Shown piece by piece: positions 1 through 8,469 of a stretch of DNA of 64,000 nt. The stretch comes from Gemmatimonadota bacterium (GTDB lineage Bacteria > Gemmatimonadota > Gemmatimonadetes > Gemmatimonadales > Gemmatimonadaceae): NCBI GenBank assembly GCA_016712265.1, contig JADJRJ010000030.1, positions 1,240,001 to 1,304,000 of the forward strand, given 5' to 3'. Made by a program: the position numbers and the translations under genes. Under the pieces are notes generated by a model. The model saw only the letters and a list, made by a program, of their open reading frames with translations. It was not told where the DNA came from and made no database searches. Each line of letters begins with the position of its first letter. Position 1 is the stretch's first letter.

Positions 1-1
1 A

Positions 2-1798
2 AAGGCGCCACGCCAGTTCGCCGGACGTGGTCCCTCCTACTGGACGGACGGGCCTAACGAGCGCATCATCGTCGTGACGCCGGGCTACCACATGGTCTCC
101 CTCGACGCCAAGACCGGCATCCCGGACCCGAAGTTCGGCAAGAATGGCGTGGTGGACCTCATGGACGGCCTCGGCCTTCCCCTCGTCCCGCTGGCGGTGG
201 ACGACTCCGGCTCGTTTATCATCTCGGACGCCGCCCCCTATCGGCAGGCGAAGCCCGGCGAAACGTGGAACCCGGTGACGAAGACCGGCGCGGATGGCAC
301 CGTCGGGATCGATCCGAAGCTCGGCCAGATCGCCGCGTCGTCGCCGGCCATCATCGTGAACGACGTCATCGTGGTCGGCAACTCGTCGATCCATGGCTAC
401 TACCCCATCAAGGTGCGCAACATCCCCGGGTACATCCGCGGCTTCGATATCCGCACCGGTCGACAGATGTGGCGCTTCAACCTCGTGCCGCAGCCGGGAG
501 AGTTTGGCGCGGAGACGTGGAAGAATGGCTCGAAGATCGGCACCGAAGGGGTCGGGAAGAATGATGCGTGGGCGACCTACTCCGCGGATCCGGAACTCGG
601 CCTGGCTTACATCCCGGTGGGCATGCCGTTGATGGACGAATACGGCGGACACCGCCCCGGCGACAACCTGTATGGAAACTCGCTGATCGCGCTCGACGTC
701 AAGACCGGCAAGCGGAAGTGGCACTTCCAGATGGTGCACCACGACATCTGGGACTACGACACGCCGATGGCCCCGAACCTCATGGACGTGACCGTGGACG
801 GTCGTCCGCGAAAGATCATCACGCAGAGCACCAAGCAGGGGTGGCTGTACACCTTTGATCGCGCGACGGGCGAGCCGATCTGGCCGATGCCAGAGACGCC
901 GGTGCTCCAGAGCGACGTCCCGGGCGAGCAGACGGCCGCGACGCAGCCGATCCCCTCGAAGCCGGCCCCGTACGCGCAGCAGGGGTTGCTCGAAAGCGAC
1001 GTCATCGACTTCACGCCGGCCATCAAGGACTCCGCCCTCAAGATCGCCAAGCGCTGCCGCATGGGCCCGTACTACATCCCGGGCGGTTCGGTGGACTCGC
1101 CCCAATACAAGTGCGCGTGGTACGCACCAGGGGCAAGCGGTGGCGTGAACATCGACGGCGGTGCGGCGGTCGACCCGGAGACCGGGCACATCTACGTGGC
1201 CTCGCTGATCGGCCTGAGCACCATCGCGCTGCAGAAGGACCCCTGCTCCGAGTTCCGGTACAGCTCGCCCCGGGACAACTGCGGATTGCCGGGCGCCCTT
1301 CCGCCGCCCCCGGGGTACACGCCGCCCACCAATCGTGGCGGCGGCTTCGAGGGACGCGGCGGCATCCCCAACCAGATCGGCGGCGTATCGATCCTCAAGT
1401 CGAAGCAGATGGGCGGGATCACCGCGTACAACATGAACACGGGCGACAAGGCCTGGTGGATCCCGAACGGCCGTGCGCCAAAGGTCACCAGCAACTCGCC
1501 GCTCTTTGCCGGTGTCACGCTCCCGCCGGGCAACTCGCGTGGGCAGGCGCAGATCATCACCACCAAGTCGCTGTTGATCTATGGCCAGGGACGCAGTGGG
1601 GGAGCGCCCGACGAGACGCCGTCGCTCTACGCCGTGGACAAGGCGACCGGCAAGGAAGTCGGCGCCGTGAAGCTCCCCGAGAAGACCACGGCCGTGCCGA
1701 TGACGTTCATGCACAACGGCAAGCAGTACATCGTCTTCGCCATGGGCGCGGGGGCCAACACGTCCTTGATGGCGCTCAAGCTCCCCGAAAAGAAGTGA
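2..1798 (+). CDS. PQQ-dependent dehydrogenase (quinoprotein), 3' part
   Basis: The reading frame is open from the first bases of the window, so the gene begins upstream; about 598 codons are visible. It is a membrane/periplasmic quinoprotein beta-propeller of the glucose/alcohol dehydrogenase-like family, oxidising sugars or alcohols with pyrroloquinoline quinone. Visible propeller features include the docking stretch KWHFQMVHHDIWDYD and the typical GRPRKIITQSTKQGWLYTFD blade around nt 710-860, repeated in the paralogue at 46523-48463. No CxxCH haem motif is present in the visible part, so electrons would pass to a separate carrier. The C-terminus ends in a normal blade (SLMALKLPEKK). A hairpin follows the stop at once. 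Family is clear; the substrate is not. Confidence 0.9.
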   Translation, partial: KAPRQFAGRGPSYWTDGPNERIIVVTPGYHMVSLDAKTGIPDPKFGKNGVVDLMDGLGLPLVPLAVDDSGSFIISDAAPYRQAKPGETWNPVTKTGADGTVGIDPKLGQIAASSPAIIVNDVIVVGNSSIHGYYPIKVRNIPGYIRGFDIRTGRQMWRFNLVPQPGEFGAETWKNGSKIGTEGVGKNDAWATYSADPELGLAYIPVGMPLMDEYGGHRPGDNLYGNSLIALDVKTGKRKWHFQMVHHDIWDYDTPMAPNLMDVTVDGRPRKIITQSTKQGWLYTFDRATGEPIWPMPETPVLQSDVPGEQTAATQPIPSKPAPYAQQGLLESDVIDFTPAIKDSALKIAKRCRMGPYYIPGGSVDSPQYKCAWYAPGASGGVNIDGGAAVDPETGHIYVASLIGLSTIALQKDPCSEFRYSSPRDNCGLPGALPPPPGYTPPTNRGGGFEGRGGIPNQIGGVSILKSKQMGGITAYNMNTGDKAWWIPNGRAPKVTSNSPLFAGVTLPPGNSRGQAQIITTKSLLIYGQGRSGGAPDETPSLYAVDKATGKEVGAVKLPEKTTAVPMTFMHNGKQYIVFAMGAGANTSLMALKLPEKK

Positions 1799-1807
1799 GT
1801 CCTGTGC

Positions 1808-1837
1808 GGGAGCGGCCGCGTATTCGCGTCCGCTCCC
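1808..1837 (+). terminator. Hairpin terminator after the PQQ dehydrogenase
   Basis: GGGAGCGG (1808-1815) pairs with CCGCTCCC (1830-1837), and an inner CGCG/CGCG pair closes a TATT loop. It lies 10 bp after the stop codon. There is no strong T-tract, as is common in GC-rich genomes. Confidence 0.6.
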
Positions 1838-1939
1838 AGACAGCCCCGGATCGTCTCGATTCGGTCTAGACTCGAAGACAGCTGCGCGACACCCCCCTGC
1901 AGGGCATTACCATGACCGCGCCCGTCTCCCGGTGCGGTC

Positions 1940-3688
1940 ATGATTCTTTTCGCGCAGCTGCCCGACATCGAGCTCGCCCAACCCGCCGATTTTCAGGATG
2001 ACCCGGTGGAGGAGTGGCAGGGGAGATCGCCGCCCTCGGCGTGGAGACGCTGGAACTTCGCGCGTCGCCTGTGGCTGCGCGGACTCCTCAGCCGTGCGAA
2101 GCACGCGGGGCTCGCCGGACACCCGCGCTGGGCGCAGCGATTGGCGAAGCTCGCTCCAGGCTTTCAATACGGCGCCGGGGAGATCCTCGGTCTCGATGGC
2201 GCTCCATCCGGCATTATGGAACGGCGGAAGGCTGCCTTGGCCGAGTTGGGAGGCACCGCACGTGAGCGCGCCCCTCGCACCCTCGCGGCGAGTGCGCGCG
2301 TGCAACGCGGCCTCTCCGACGCCGACTTCGTCGACCGATATCGCGTGCCCTTCCCCTTCCGCGACCTCGTGCGCACGGCGCTCCCCGTCGGCACCATGGC
2401 GGTCGCGACGGAAGGCGGCAAACTGCGCGACCTCGACGGCAACCTGACCTGGGACCTCGGCGGGTCCTACGGCGTGAGCCTCTTCGGCGTTGACTTCTAC
2501 CGCCAGGCGATACGCCGGGGGGTGGAACGCGCCGAGGGCCTCGGACTGGTCCTCGGCCCCTTGCATCCAATAGTTGAGGACAACGTGCGGAGACTGCAGG
2601 CTGTCTCTGGCCTGGATGAAGTGTCCTTCCACATGTCGGGCACAGAGGCCGTGATGCAGGCCGTACGGCTCGCGCGCTACCACACCCGGCGATCTCACAT
2701 CGTGCGCTTCTCCGGGGCGTACCATGGCTGGTGGGATGGAGTACAGGCCGGCGTGGGCAACCCGCGCCCCCCGCATGAGGTCTACACCCTGGCCGAACAG
2801 TCGGAGGCTACGCTGCGTTTTCTTCGCGCCGCCGATGACGTGGCGTGCGTGCTGGTGAATCCCATCCAGGCGATGCACCCGAACGCCGCACCTCCTACCG
2901 ACGCCGCCCTGTTGACCGGCGTACGGACGGGTGGCCTTGATCGCGAGGGGTACGCCACCTGGCTGCGCCAACTACGCGACGTCTGCACCGCGCGCGGCAT
3001 CGTACTGATTCTGGATGAAGTCATGCTGGGATTCCGCCTGGCACGCGGCGGCGTCCAGGAATACTTCGGCGTGGCGGCGGACCTGGTGACCTATGGCAAG
3101 AGCCTGGGCGGGGGGCTCCCGGTGGGCGTGCTGTGTGGGCGCCGCGGGTTGATGCGACGCTACCGCGAGGACCGCCCCGCCGACGTGTGCCTGGCGCGCG
3201 GCACCTTCAATGCGCACCCGTATGTGATGGCGACGATGAATGAGTTCCTTCGCCACATCGATCGTGCGGAGGTCCGGGCACACTACCACACGCTGGAGGC
3301 GACGTGGCACGGGCGCGCGCAACGCCTTAACGATCGCCTCACCGCCGCGGACGTCCCGGTGCGCATGGTCCCCATGGTGTCGGTGTGGAGCACAACCTTC
3401 ACGGCGCCCGGCCGGTACCACTGGATGTTGCAGTACTACCTGCGCCGGGCCGGACTTGCGTTGAGCTGGATCGGCACCGGTCGCCTCATCTTCCCTCACG
3501 ACCTCACCGACGCCGACGTGGAGGAGATCATCGAGCGCTTCACGGCGGCGACGGTGCGCATGAAGGAGGACGGCTGGTTCTGGCGTGACGACGCAGTCAC
3601 CGCGAAGGGGATTTCCCGCAGCGTTACGCGGGCGTTGGTCCGCGCGGCTCTTGGACGTGCCCCATCGGGTCGATCCACTCGCCCCTGA
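1940..3688 (+). CDS. Class III PLP-dependent aminotransferase (glutamate-1-semialdehyde aminomutase-like)
   Basis: A 582-aa fold-type I, class III aminotransferase. The aspartate that holds the PLP ring nitrogen is in DEVMLGFR (D359) and the Schiff-base lysine in YGKSLGGGLPVG (K387). The SGTEAV and AYHGWW motifs are typical of the GSA aminomutase branch. The protein is about 110-150 residues longer than HemL because of an N-terminal extension of no recognisable family, so a role other than tetrapyrrole synthesis is likely. The start at 1940 has no clear Shine-Dalgarno; ATG 2217 is an in-frame alternative but would remove part of the extension. Its 3' end overlaps the convergent membrane-protein gene by 65 bp. 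The substrate cannot be read from sequence; proximity to phosphatidylserine decarboxylase hints at an amino-lipid or amino-sugar role (inference). Confidence 0.85.
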   Translation: MILFAQLPDIELAQPADFQDDPVEEWQGRSPPSAWRRWNFARRLWLRGLLSRAKHAGLAGHPRWAQRLAKLAPGFQYGAGEILGLDGAPSGIMERRKAALAELGGTARERAPRTLAASARVQRGLSDADFVDRYRVPFPFRDLVRTALPVGTMAVATEGGKLRDLDGNLTWDLGGSYGVSLFGVDFYRQAIRRGVERAEGLGLVLGPLHPIVEDNVRRLQAVSGLDEVSFHMSGTEAVMQAVRLARYHTRRSHIVRFSGAYHGWWDGVQAGVGNPRPPHEVYTLAEQSEATLRFLRAADDVACVLVNPIQAMHPNAAPPTDAALLTGVRTGGLDREGYATWLRQLRDVCTARGIVLILDEVMLGFRLARGGVQEYFGVAADLVTYGKSLGGGLPVGVLCGRRGLMRRYREDRPADVCLARGTFNAHPYVMATMNEFLRHIDRAEVRAHYHTLEATWHGRAQRLNDRLTAADVPVRMVPMVSVWSTTFTAPGRYHWMLQYYLRRAGLALSWIGTGRLIFPHDLTDADVEEIIERFTAATVRMKEDGWFWRDDAVTAKGISRSVTRALVRAALGRAPSGRSTRP

Positions 3689-4286
3689 GCAGGGCAGCTG
3701 GAGCCTTGTAGTACAGCCCGATGTCGTGGAACGGATCGGTCAGGATCTTCGTCATCCAGGAGAAACCGGTCCGGGGGCTCCGGGCAGCCACCAGATAGAG
3801 TGTTCGCGCGAGCAGCCCCGCCACGCCCAGCCAGAACCACAGGAGCCCAACGGTTCGCACCATCCCCCCCAGGCCATCGGCGGGGCTGAGCAGGCCCATG
3901 ACCGATGGGTCGAGCCAGACCACCACCGGGATGGCGGCCCAGATCGTCAGGAGGATGACCTTTCGCTGCAGGTTGTATCCGACCTTGATCTCCTCCTTGT
4001 GCTCGAAGGTCGCGCGATTGACATGGTCATATCCACGTGGCTCGAAGAAGAAGTGACCGGCCTGACGGAGGGTCATGGCGAGTAACCACCCCACCATGGC
4101 GGCCAGTGCCGGCTCGGTGAACGCCAGCACGTAGGATGCGAGGAAACAACAGGCGCTCAGCAGGTGCAGGGCCTGATTCACGCGGCTCTGGTGATAGTAG
4201 CGATGGTCGTCCCATCGCTGCACGCGGAGTTCCTCCCAGAAGGACGACGTCGCACCGGTGGCGGAAAGCGTTTCAGGCATGGTCAT
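3624..4286 (-). CDS. Small multipass membrane protein, Mpo1-like
   Basis: A 220-aa protein with about four hydrophobic helices. The N-terminal half has a conserved-looking histidine/asparagine pattern: YYHQSRVNQALH, then a hydrophobic hairpin, then RQAGHFFFEPRGYDH. This resembles the Mpo1/DUF962 arrangement of membrane-embedded, metal-dependent fatty-acid dioxygenases, but the match is only by eye. The ATG at 4286 lies within the end of the phosphatidylserine decarboxylase gene (14-bp overlap), indicating translational coupling and a shared lipid-related role. The second half (KILTDPFHDIGLYYKAP) is unlike classical Mpo1, so it may be a separate family. Confidence 0.7.
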   Translation of the reverse strand: MTMPETLSATGATSSFWEELRVQRWDDHRYYHQSRVNQALHLLSACCFLASYVLAFTEPALAAMVGWLLAMTLRQAGHFFFEPRGYDHVNRATFEHKEEIKVGYNLQRKVILLTIWAAIPVVVWLDPSVMGLLSPADGLGGMVRTVGLLWFWLGVAGLLARTLYLVAARSPRTGFSWMTKILTDPFHDIGLYYKAPAALLRGEWIDPMGHVQEPRGPTPA

Positions 4287-5220
4287 GGACGTGGGCGCTG
4301 GAGTGAGGGGCAGGCGTATCGGCTTGCAGGAGCAGCGGCTCCCCGACCCGGATCAGCGCGCCTTCGCGCACCGCAGGGGCGGGGAGGAGTCCGGGGCTGG
4401 CGAGCACGACGATGGTCGAGCCGTTCTCGAACCAGCCCAGTTCGTCGCCGCGGTGTACTGAGATGGGGTGGCGCAACGGCTCGCCGCTCGGTCGCGCGCC
4501 ACCGAGATGCGTCAGGCGCACATCCGAGACCAGGATCGCCGCCACCGCGACCAGGGTGAGGCGTTCGTCAGGCGCGTGCGTGGAACGGAGGGTCAGGATC
4601 GCCCGGGCGTTGCGACAGTAGAGATTCTCGAGGCGACGTACCGTGATTGGGTTGACGTTCCACGTATCGCCGGCAATGACACGCACGACCTCCAGCGTGG
4701 CATCGCATGGCGCGTGAAATCGGTGGTAGAACGTCGAGCGGAGCCGGAGCGTGACGAAGGTCCCATCGTGGTGATGCGCCGCGAGCTTCGGGTCACCCAC
4801 CAGCTCGTCCAATCGGTAGTGCAGCCCCTTGGCTTGCACGAGCGTACCTGCGTCGATCCGGCCGCACGCCATCACCTCGCCGTCACAGGGGCTGACGCGC
4901 ACCTGGGGTGCCACATCGATGGGACGTGCACCGGGCTTAAGCTGGCGCGTAAACACGTCGCGCAGCGTGAGATACTCGCGGGGCACGGCCTCCTCGAGGT
5001 GCAGGGAGCCCCCGAAGTGCTGCCAGACCGACACCGACACGCGCGTGAGCGCGCGTGACCTGATCCCCGCGTACCACCCCGCAGCGCGGGTGATCAGGCG
5101 ACGCGGGACGCGATTCGTGAGGAGGAAGTTCAGTTCCTCTGGTATCGCGCGACCGAGGTGCCGCACGCGCTCCCGCCAGGATGGGGTAGCCCGGCCAGCG
5201 GCCGACAGGGGAAGGGTCAC
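4273..5220 (-). CDS. psd: Phosphatidylserine decarboxylase
   Basis: A 315-aa proenzyme that decarboxylates phosphatidylserine to phosphatidylethanolamine at the inner membrane. The self-cleavage site is the G-S-T triad in WFENGST (G267/S268); the serine becomes the pyruvoyl group of the alpha chain. Other family marks are SPCDGEVMACG, the histidine-rich YHRFHAPCD motif and GELGWF-like spacing before the cleavage site. Length and order match the larger proteobacterial-type enzyme. It begins with GTG at 5220 and is the first gene of a two-gene unit with the membrane protein at 3624-4286. The usual upstream partner, phosphatidylserine synthase, is not in the window. Confidence 0.93.
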   Translation of the reverse strand: MTLPLSAAGRATPSWRERVRHLGRAIPEELNFLLTNRVPRRLITRAAGWYAGIRSRALTRVSVSVWQHFGGSLHLEEAVPREYLTLRDVFTRQLKPGARPIDVAPQVRVSPCDGEVMACGRIDAGTLVQAKGLHYRLDELVGDPKLAAHHHDGTFVTLRLRSTFYHRFHAPCDATLEVVRVIAGDTWNVNPITVRRLENLYCRNARAILTLRSTHAPDERLTLVAVAAILVSDVRLTHLGGARPSGEPLRHPISVHRGDELGWFENGSTIVVLASPGLLPAPAVREGALIRVGEPLLLQADTPAPHSSAHVHDHA

Positions 5221-5473
5221 GACGCATGGGGCGCGAGCACGGGTCCCAAGCTCTGCGCCTTCAATAAAGATGCCGTCACGATCCGGTGCGGGTGCAGCAA
5301 CGAGCTGGCGACGGGTGGCCGCAGGCTCCCACTCCGCGCATCCGCTGCGGCCGGCACCACTTCGTCACGAGCCGCACTCCAATGCGGTGCAGTTGTGTCA
5401 CGGCGCGGTCGCACCCATGCCAAGCGGCCACGCAACGTCCTATTTGTGTCGTCTGCCTTCACCTTCCATTGTC

Positions 5474-6505
5474 ATGCCAACGCTCGCCACCGGTTTCCCT
5501 GCCCTGGTCCGGCCCACCTCCCTGCGCGCGCCGCGGGTGCTGTTCATTGGAGGCTCGATGAACCAGACAACCCAGATGCACCAGGTGGCCAAGGCCTTCG
5601 GCGATTGCGATCCCTGGTTCACGGCGCATTATGCCAGCGGGATCGAGCAGGCTGCCGCCGCGGCCGGGATCCTCGACTTCACGGTGCTCGGCGGGCAGGC
5701 CCGGCGCAGGTCGGAAGCGTACTTTGCCGCGCACGGCCTCAATGTGGATTACGCGGGCCGACGCGGCGGGTACGACCTCGTCGTGACGTCGTCCGACCTG
5801 GTGGTCCCGCGCAACATTCGTGACACGCCCATCGTGGTCGTTCAGGAAGGGATGATGGACCCGGAACGATGGATCTACCATCTCGTGCGTGCGCTCCGGC
5901 TCCCCCGGTACCTCGCGAACACCTCCATGACCGGGTTCTCGCACGCCTATCGGGCCTTCTGTGTGGCGTCCGAGGGGTACCGCGACGACTTCATCCGCAA
6001 AGGCGTGCGCCCGGACGGGCTCGTGGTCACCGGCATCCCGAACTTTGACAACGCGGACGCCCTGCGTCAGAACGACTTTCCGCACCGCGGCTACGTCCTC
6101 GGCGCCACCTCATGCTTGCGCGAGACGCTGAAGTATGAAGACCGGCCGGCGTACATCCGCCGCGTGTTGCAGGTTGCGGCAGGCCGACCGGTCTTGTTCA
6201 AGTTGCACCCCAACGAACGCGTGGACCGCGCGACGCGTGAGATCGCACGCCTGGCCCCCCACGCCATGATTCTCGCCGACGGTCCCACGGACCACATGAT
6301 CGCGAACTGTGACGCGCTGGTCACGCGCTACTCGTCGGTCGTGTTCGTGGCGCTCGCGCTCGGAAAGGAGGTGCATGCCGACCTCGACCTCGACCGCCTG
6401 CGACGCGTGCAGCCCTGGCAAAACGGTGGGACATCCGCCGCGCGCATCGCCGATGTCTGTCGCCACATCCTGGCCGGCACTCCAGCTTCGTCCCTGGCGA
6501 CCTAA
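5474..6505 (+). CDS. GT-B-fold transferase, CDP-glycerol glycerophosphotransferase-like
   Basis: 343 aa from ATG 5474; the open frame runs further upstream but without family sequence. The N-terminal half starts with a Rossmann-like VLFIGGSMNQTTQMHQVA. The C-terminal half has VLFKLHPNERVD and DALVTRYSSVVFVALALGKEV, the KLHP and SS-x-E-like segments seen in CDP-glycerol:glycerophosphotransferases and capsule-synthesis GT-B enzymes; UDP-GlcNAc 2-epimerase folds look similar. It is the first gene of the nonulosonic acid operon, so it could supply the precursor or transfer the finished sugar. Which of these applies cannot be decided from sequence. It lies 253 bp from the divergent psd gene, which leaves room for promoters. 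Confidence 0.7.
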   Translation: MPTLATGFPALVRPTSLRAPRVLFIGGSMNQTTQMHQVAKAFGDCDPWFTAHYASGIEQAAAAAGILDFTVLGGQARRRSEAYFAAHGLNVDYAGRRGGYDLVVTSSDLVVPRNIRDTPIVVVQEGMMDPERWIYHLVRALRLPRYLANTSMTGFSHAYRAFCVASEGYRDDFIRKGVRPDGLVVTGIPNFDNADALRQNDFPHRGYVLGATSCLRETLKYEDRPAYIRRVLQVAAGRPVLFKLHPNERVDRATREIARLAPHAMILADGPTDHMIANCDALVTRYSSVVFVALALGKEVHADLDLDRLRRVQPWQNGGTSAARIADVCRHILAGTPASSLAT

Positions 6506-6629
6506 CGACATAGTCTGGCATCGAGACCGTCTGCGCTCGGTCACGACAAGGCATCCGCGCGTTCACGTTCGGTCACAGGGTGATGACGTCCCTCACATTC
6601 CGGTGTGCGTCGCCCAAGTTCGCGAGGTC

Positions 6630-7658
6630 GTGTCTGCCCCCGCCCTTCCCTACGCGCGCCCCGAGCGTCGCCCGGCCACGCTGCGACGTGTTGTCGTCGT
6701 GGGTGCCGGGTCGATTGGCCAGCGGCATCTCCGCAACCTTGCCGAGTTAGGCATCGAGGCGGCCGCCCTTCGCACCTACCGTGGTACCACCGGTCCCCTC
6801 GTCGGTGTGCCGTCGCTCACCACCTGGGATGCGGTCGATGTCTTTGCCCCGGATGCGATCATCATCGCCAACCCCACGGCGTTGCACAGCGAGGTCGCGG
6901 TGCGTGCGGCGTCCGCGGGGTATCACCTCCTGGTCGAGAAGCCACTCGCCCACGATGTGGCCGCCGCCGTCGCAGCGTGCCGTGCCGCGGCGCACGCGGG
7001 AGTCGTCGCGCTGGTCGGCTATCACTTTCGTCACCACCCGTCGTTGCAGGTCATGCGGGATTGGATCCGGCAGGGGGCGATCGGAACGCCCGTACACGCG
7101 CAGGTCACCTGGGGCGAGTACCTGCCGGGGTGGCATCCCGGTGAGGATCACCTGACCGGGTACAGCGCGCGCCGGGCCCTTGGCGGCGGCGCGGTCCTCA
7201 CCCTGTCGCACCCCATCGACTACCTCCGCTGGCTGCTGGGCGAGGTGACGGAAGTGTCCGCGATGGTCTCGCAATCCACGCCGTACACGCTGGACGTCGA
7301 GGATGTGGCCCACCTGACGCTGCGGTTTGCCTCGGGGGTGCTCGCCGCCGTGACCCTTGACTACGCGCAGCGGCCTGCCGAGCACACGCTGCGCATCGTT
7401 GGCCTTGACGGCACGCTCACTTGGGATGCCCGCACCGGCGTGGCGCGACGCACCGGCCCGGACGGCGAGGTCCTGGAAGCCGGCGTCGCGCCGGGTTTCC
7501 AGCGCAATGACCTGTTTCGCGCGGAGCTTCGGCACTTTGCGGAGTGCGTCGCCGGAGAGGCGACGCCGGCGTGCACGATGGACGACGGCCTCGCGGCGGT
7601 GCGGATCTGCGTGGCCGCCATGCGCTCCTCCGCGTGGGGGCGCGTGGTCGATGCGTGA
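6630..7658 (+). CDS. Gfo/Idh/MocA family oxidoreductase
   Basis: 342 aa from a GTG at 6630, preceded closely by GAGG; GTG 6603 is an alternative. An N-terminal Rossmann domain binds NAD(P) through VVVVGAGSIGQRHLRNL (G25-x-G27-x-x-G30), followed by the family's EKPLAHD motif and a C-terminal alpha/beta substrate domain. It resembles the dehydrogenases found in sialic and legionaminic acid loci. It overlaps the next gene by 8 bp, and its position before an SDR and the cytidylyltransferase suggests it modifies a sugar intermediate of the same pathway. The exact reaction is unknown. Confidence 0.85.
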   Translation: MSAPALPYARPERRPATLRRVVVVGAGSIGQRHLRNLAELGIEAAALRTYRGTTGPLVGVPSLTTWDAVDVFAPDAIIIANPTALHSEVAVRAASAGYHLLVEKPLAHDVAAAVAACRAAAHAGVVALVGYHFRHHPSLQVMRDWIRQGAIGTPVHAQVTWGEYLPGWHPGEDHLTGYSARRALGGGAVLTLSHPIDYLRWLLGEVTEVSAMVSQSTPYTLDVEDVAHLTLRFASGVLAAVTLDYAQRPAEHTLRIVGLDGTLTWDARTGVARRTGPDGEVLEAGVAPGFQRNDLFRAELRHFAECVAGEATPACTMDDGLAAVRICVAAMRSSAWGRVVDA

Positions 7659-8469
7659 GGCCGCCTCCACGCAGGGATTCGAGATCACCGACCGCGTCGT
7701 AATCCTCACCGGCGGAGCCGGACTGCTGGGGTCATCGTGGGCGCACGAGTTGAGTGCTGCCGGCGCCCACGTGGTCGTCGCGGATCGGGATGGGGAACGC
7801 GCGACCACGGTGGCGACGACGGCGCCCGGTGCGCGCGCGGTGGCCGTGCCCGTCGACCTCGCGAACCCCACGGAGATCCGCCGCCTGGTGACCGCCGCCC
7901 GGGACGAGTTCGGGAGGATTGATGCCGTGGTGAATGCGGCCGCCATCGACCCGAAGTTCGATCCCGAGAGCGCAGCGACCCACACGCACAGCTTCACCGA
8001 CTTCCCGCTCGACGCATGGCAGCATGCGCTTGCGGTGAACCTCACCGCGCCGTTCCTCCTGGCCCAGGCTGCGATGCCGCACCTGATCGAACAGTGCGGT
8101 ACCATCGTCAACATTGCGTCGACCTATGGACTCGTCGCCCCGGATCAACGGCTGTACGAAGACGCCACGGGGACGCGCGGGTTCAAGCCACCGAGTTACC
8201 CGGTCACGAAGGCGGGGCTCCTTGGCCTGACGCGATATCTCGCCGCCTATTGCGGCCCACTCGGCGTTCGGGTGAACGCGCTGGCTCCGGGTGGCGTCTG
8301 GGCCGGACACGACGACGGGTTTGTCCTCCGTTATGCCTGGCGCACGCCGCTCGGCCGGATGGCGGATCGTGACGAGTACGGCCGTGCCCTCCGGTTCCTG
8401 CTCTCCCCCGGCGCGTCCTACATGACTGGTGCATGCTTGGTCATTGACGGAGGCTGGACCGCGTGGTGA
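7651..8469 (+). CDS. Short-chain dehydrogenase/reductase (SDR)
   Basis: A 272-aa classical SDR. The cofactor motif TGGAGLLG is near residues 20-27, NAAA is present, the catalytic serine is in NIAST and the catalytic pair is Y183-x-x-x-K187 in SYPVTKAG. The tail YMTGACLVIDGGW is the standard SDR C-terminus. ATG 7651 overlaps the previous stop by 8 bp and the next gene's start by 7 bp, so it is translated with the sugar-acid enzymes. It probably oxidises or reduces a hydroxyl/keto group of the nonulosonic acid or its precursor (inference). Confidence 0.88.
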   Translation: MREAASTQGFEITDRVVILTGGAGLLGSSWAHELSAAGAHVVVADRDGERATTVATTAPGARAVAVPVDLANPTEIRRLVTAARDEFGRIDAVVNAAAIDPKFDPESAATHTHSFTDFPLDAWQHALAVNLTAPFLLAQAAMPHLIEQCGTIVNIASTYGLVAPDQRLYEDATGTRGFKPPSYPVTKAGLLGLTRYLAAYCGPLGVRVNALAPGGVWAGHDDGFVLRYAWRTPLGRMADRDEYGRALRFLLSPGASYMTGACLVIDGGWTAW

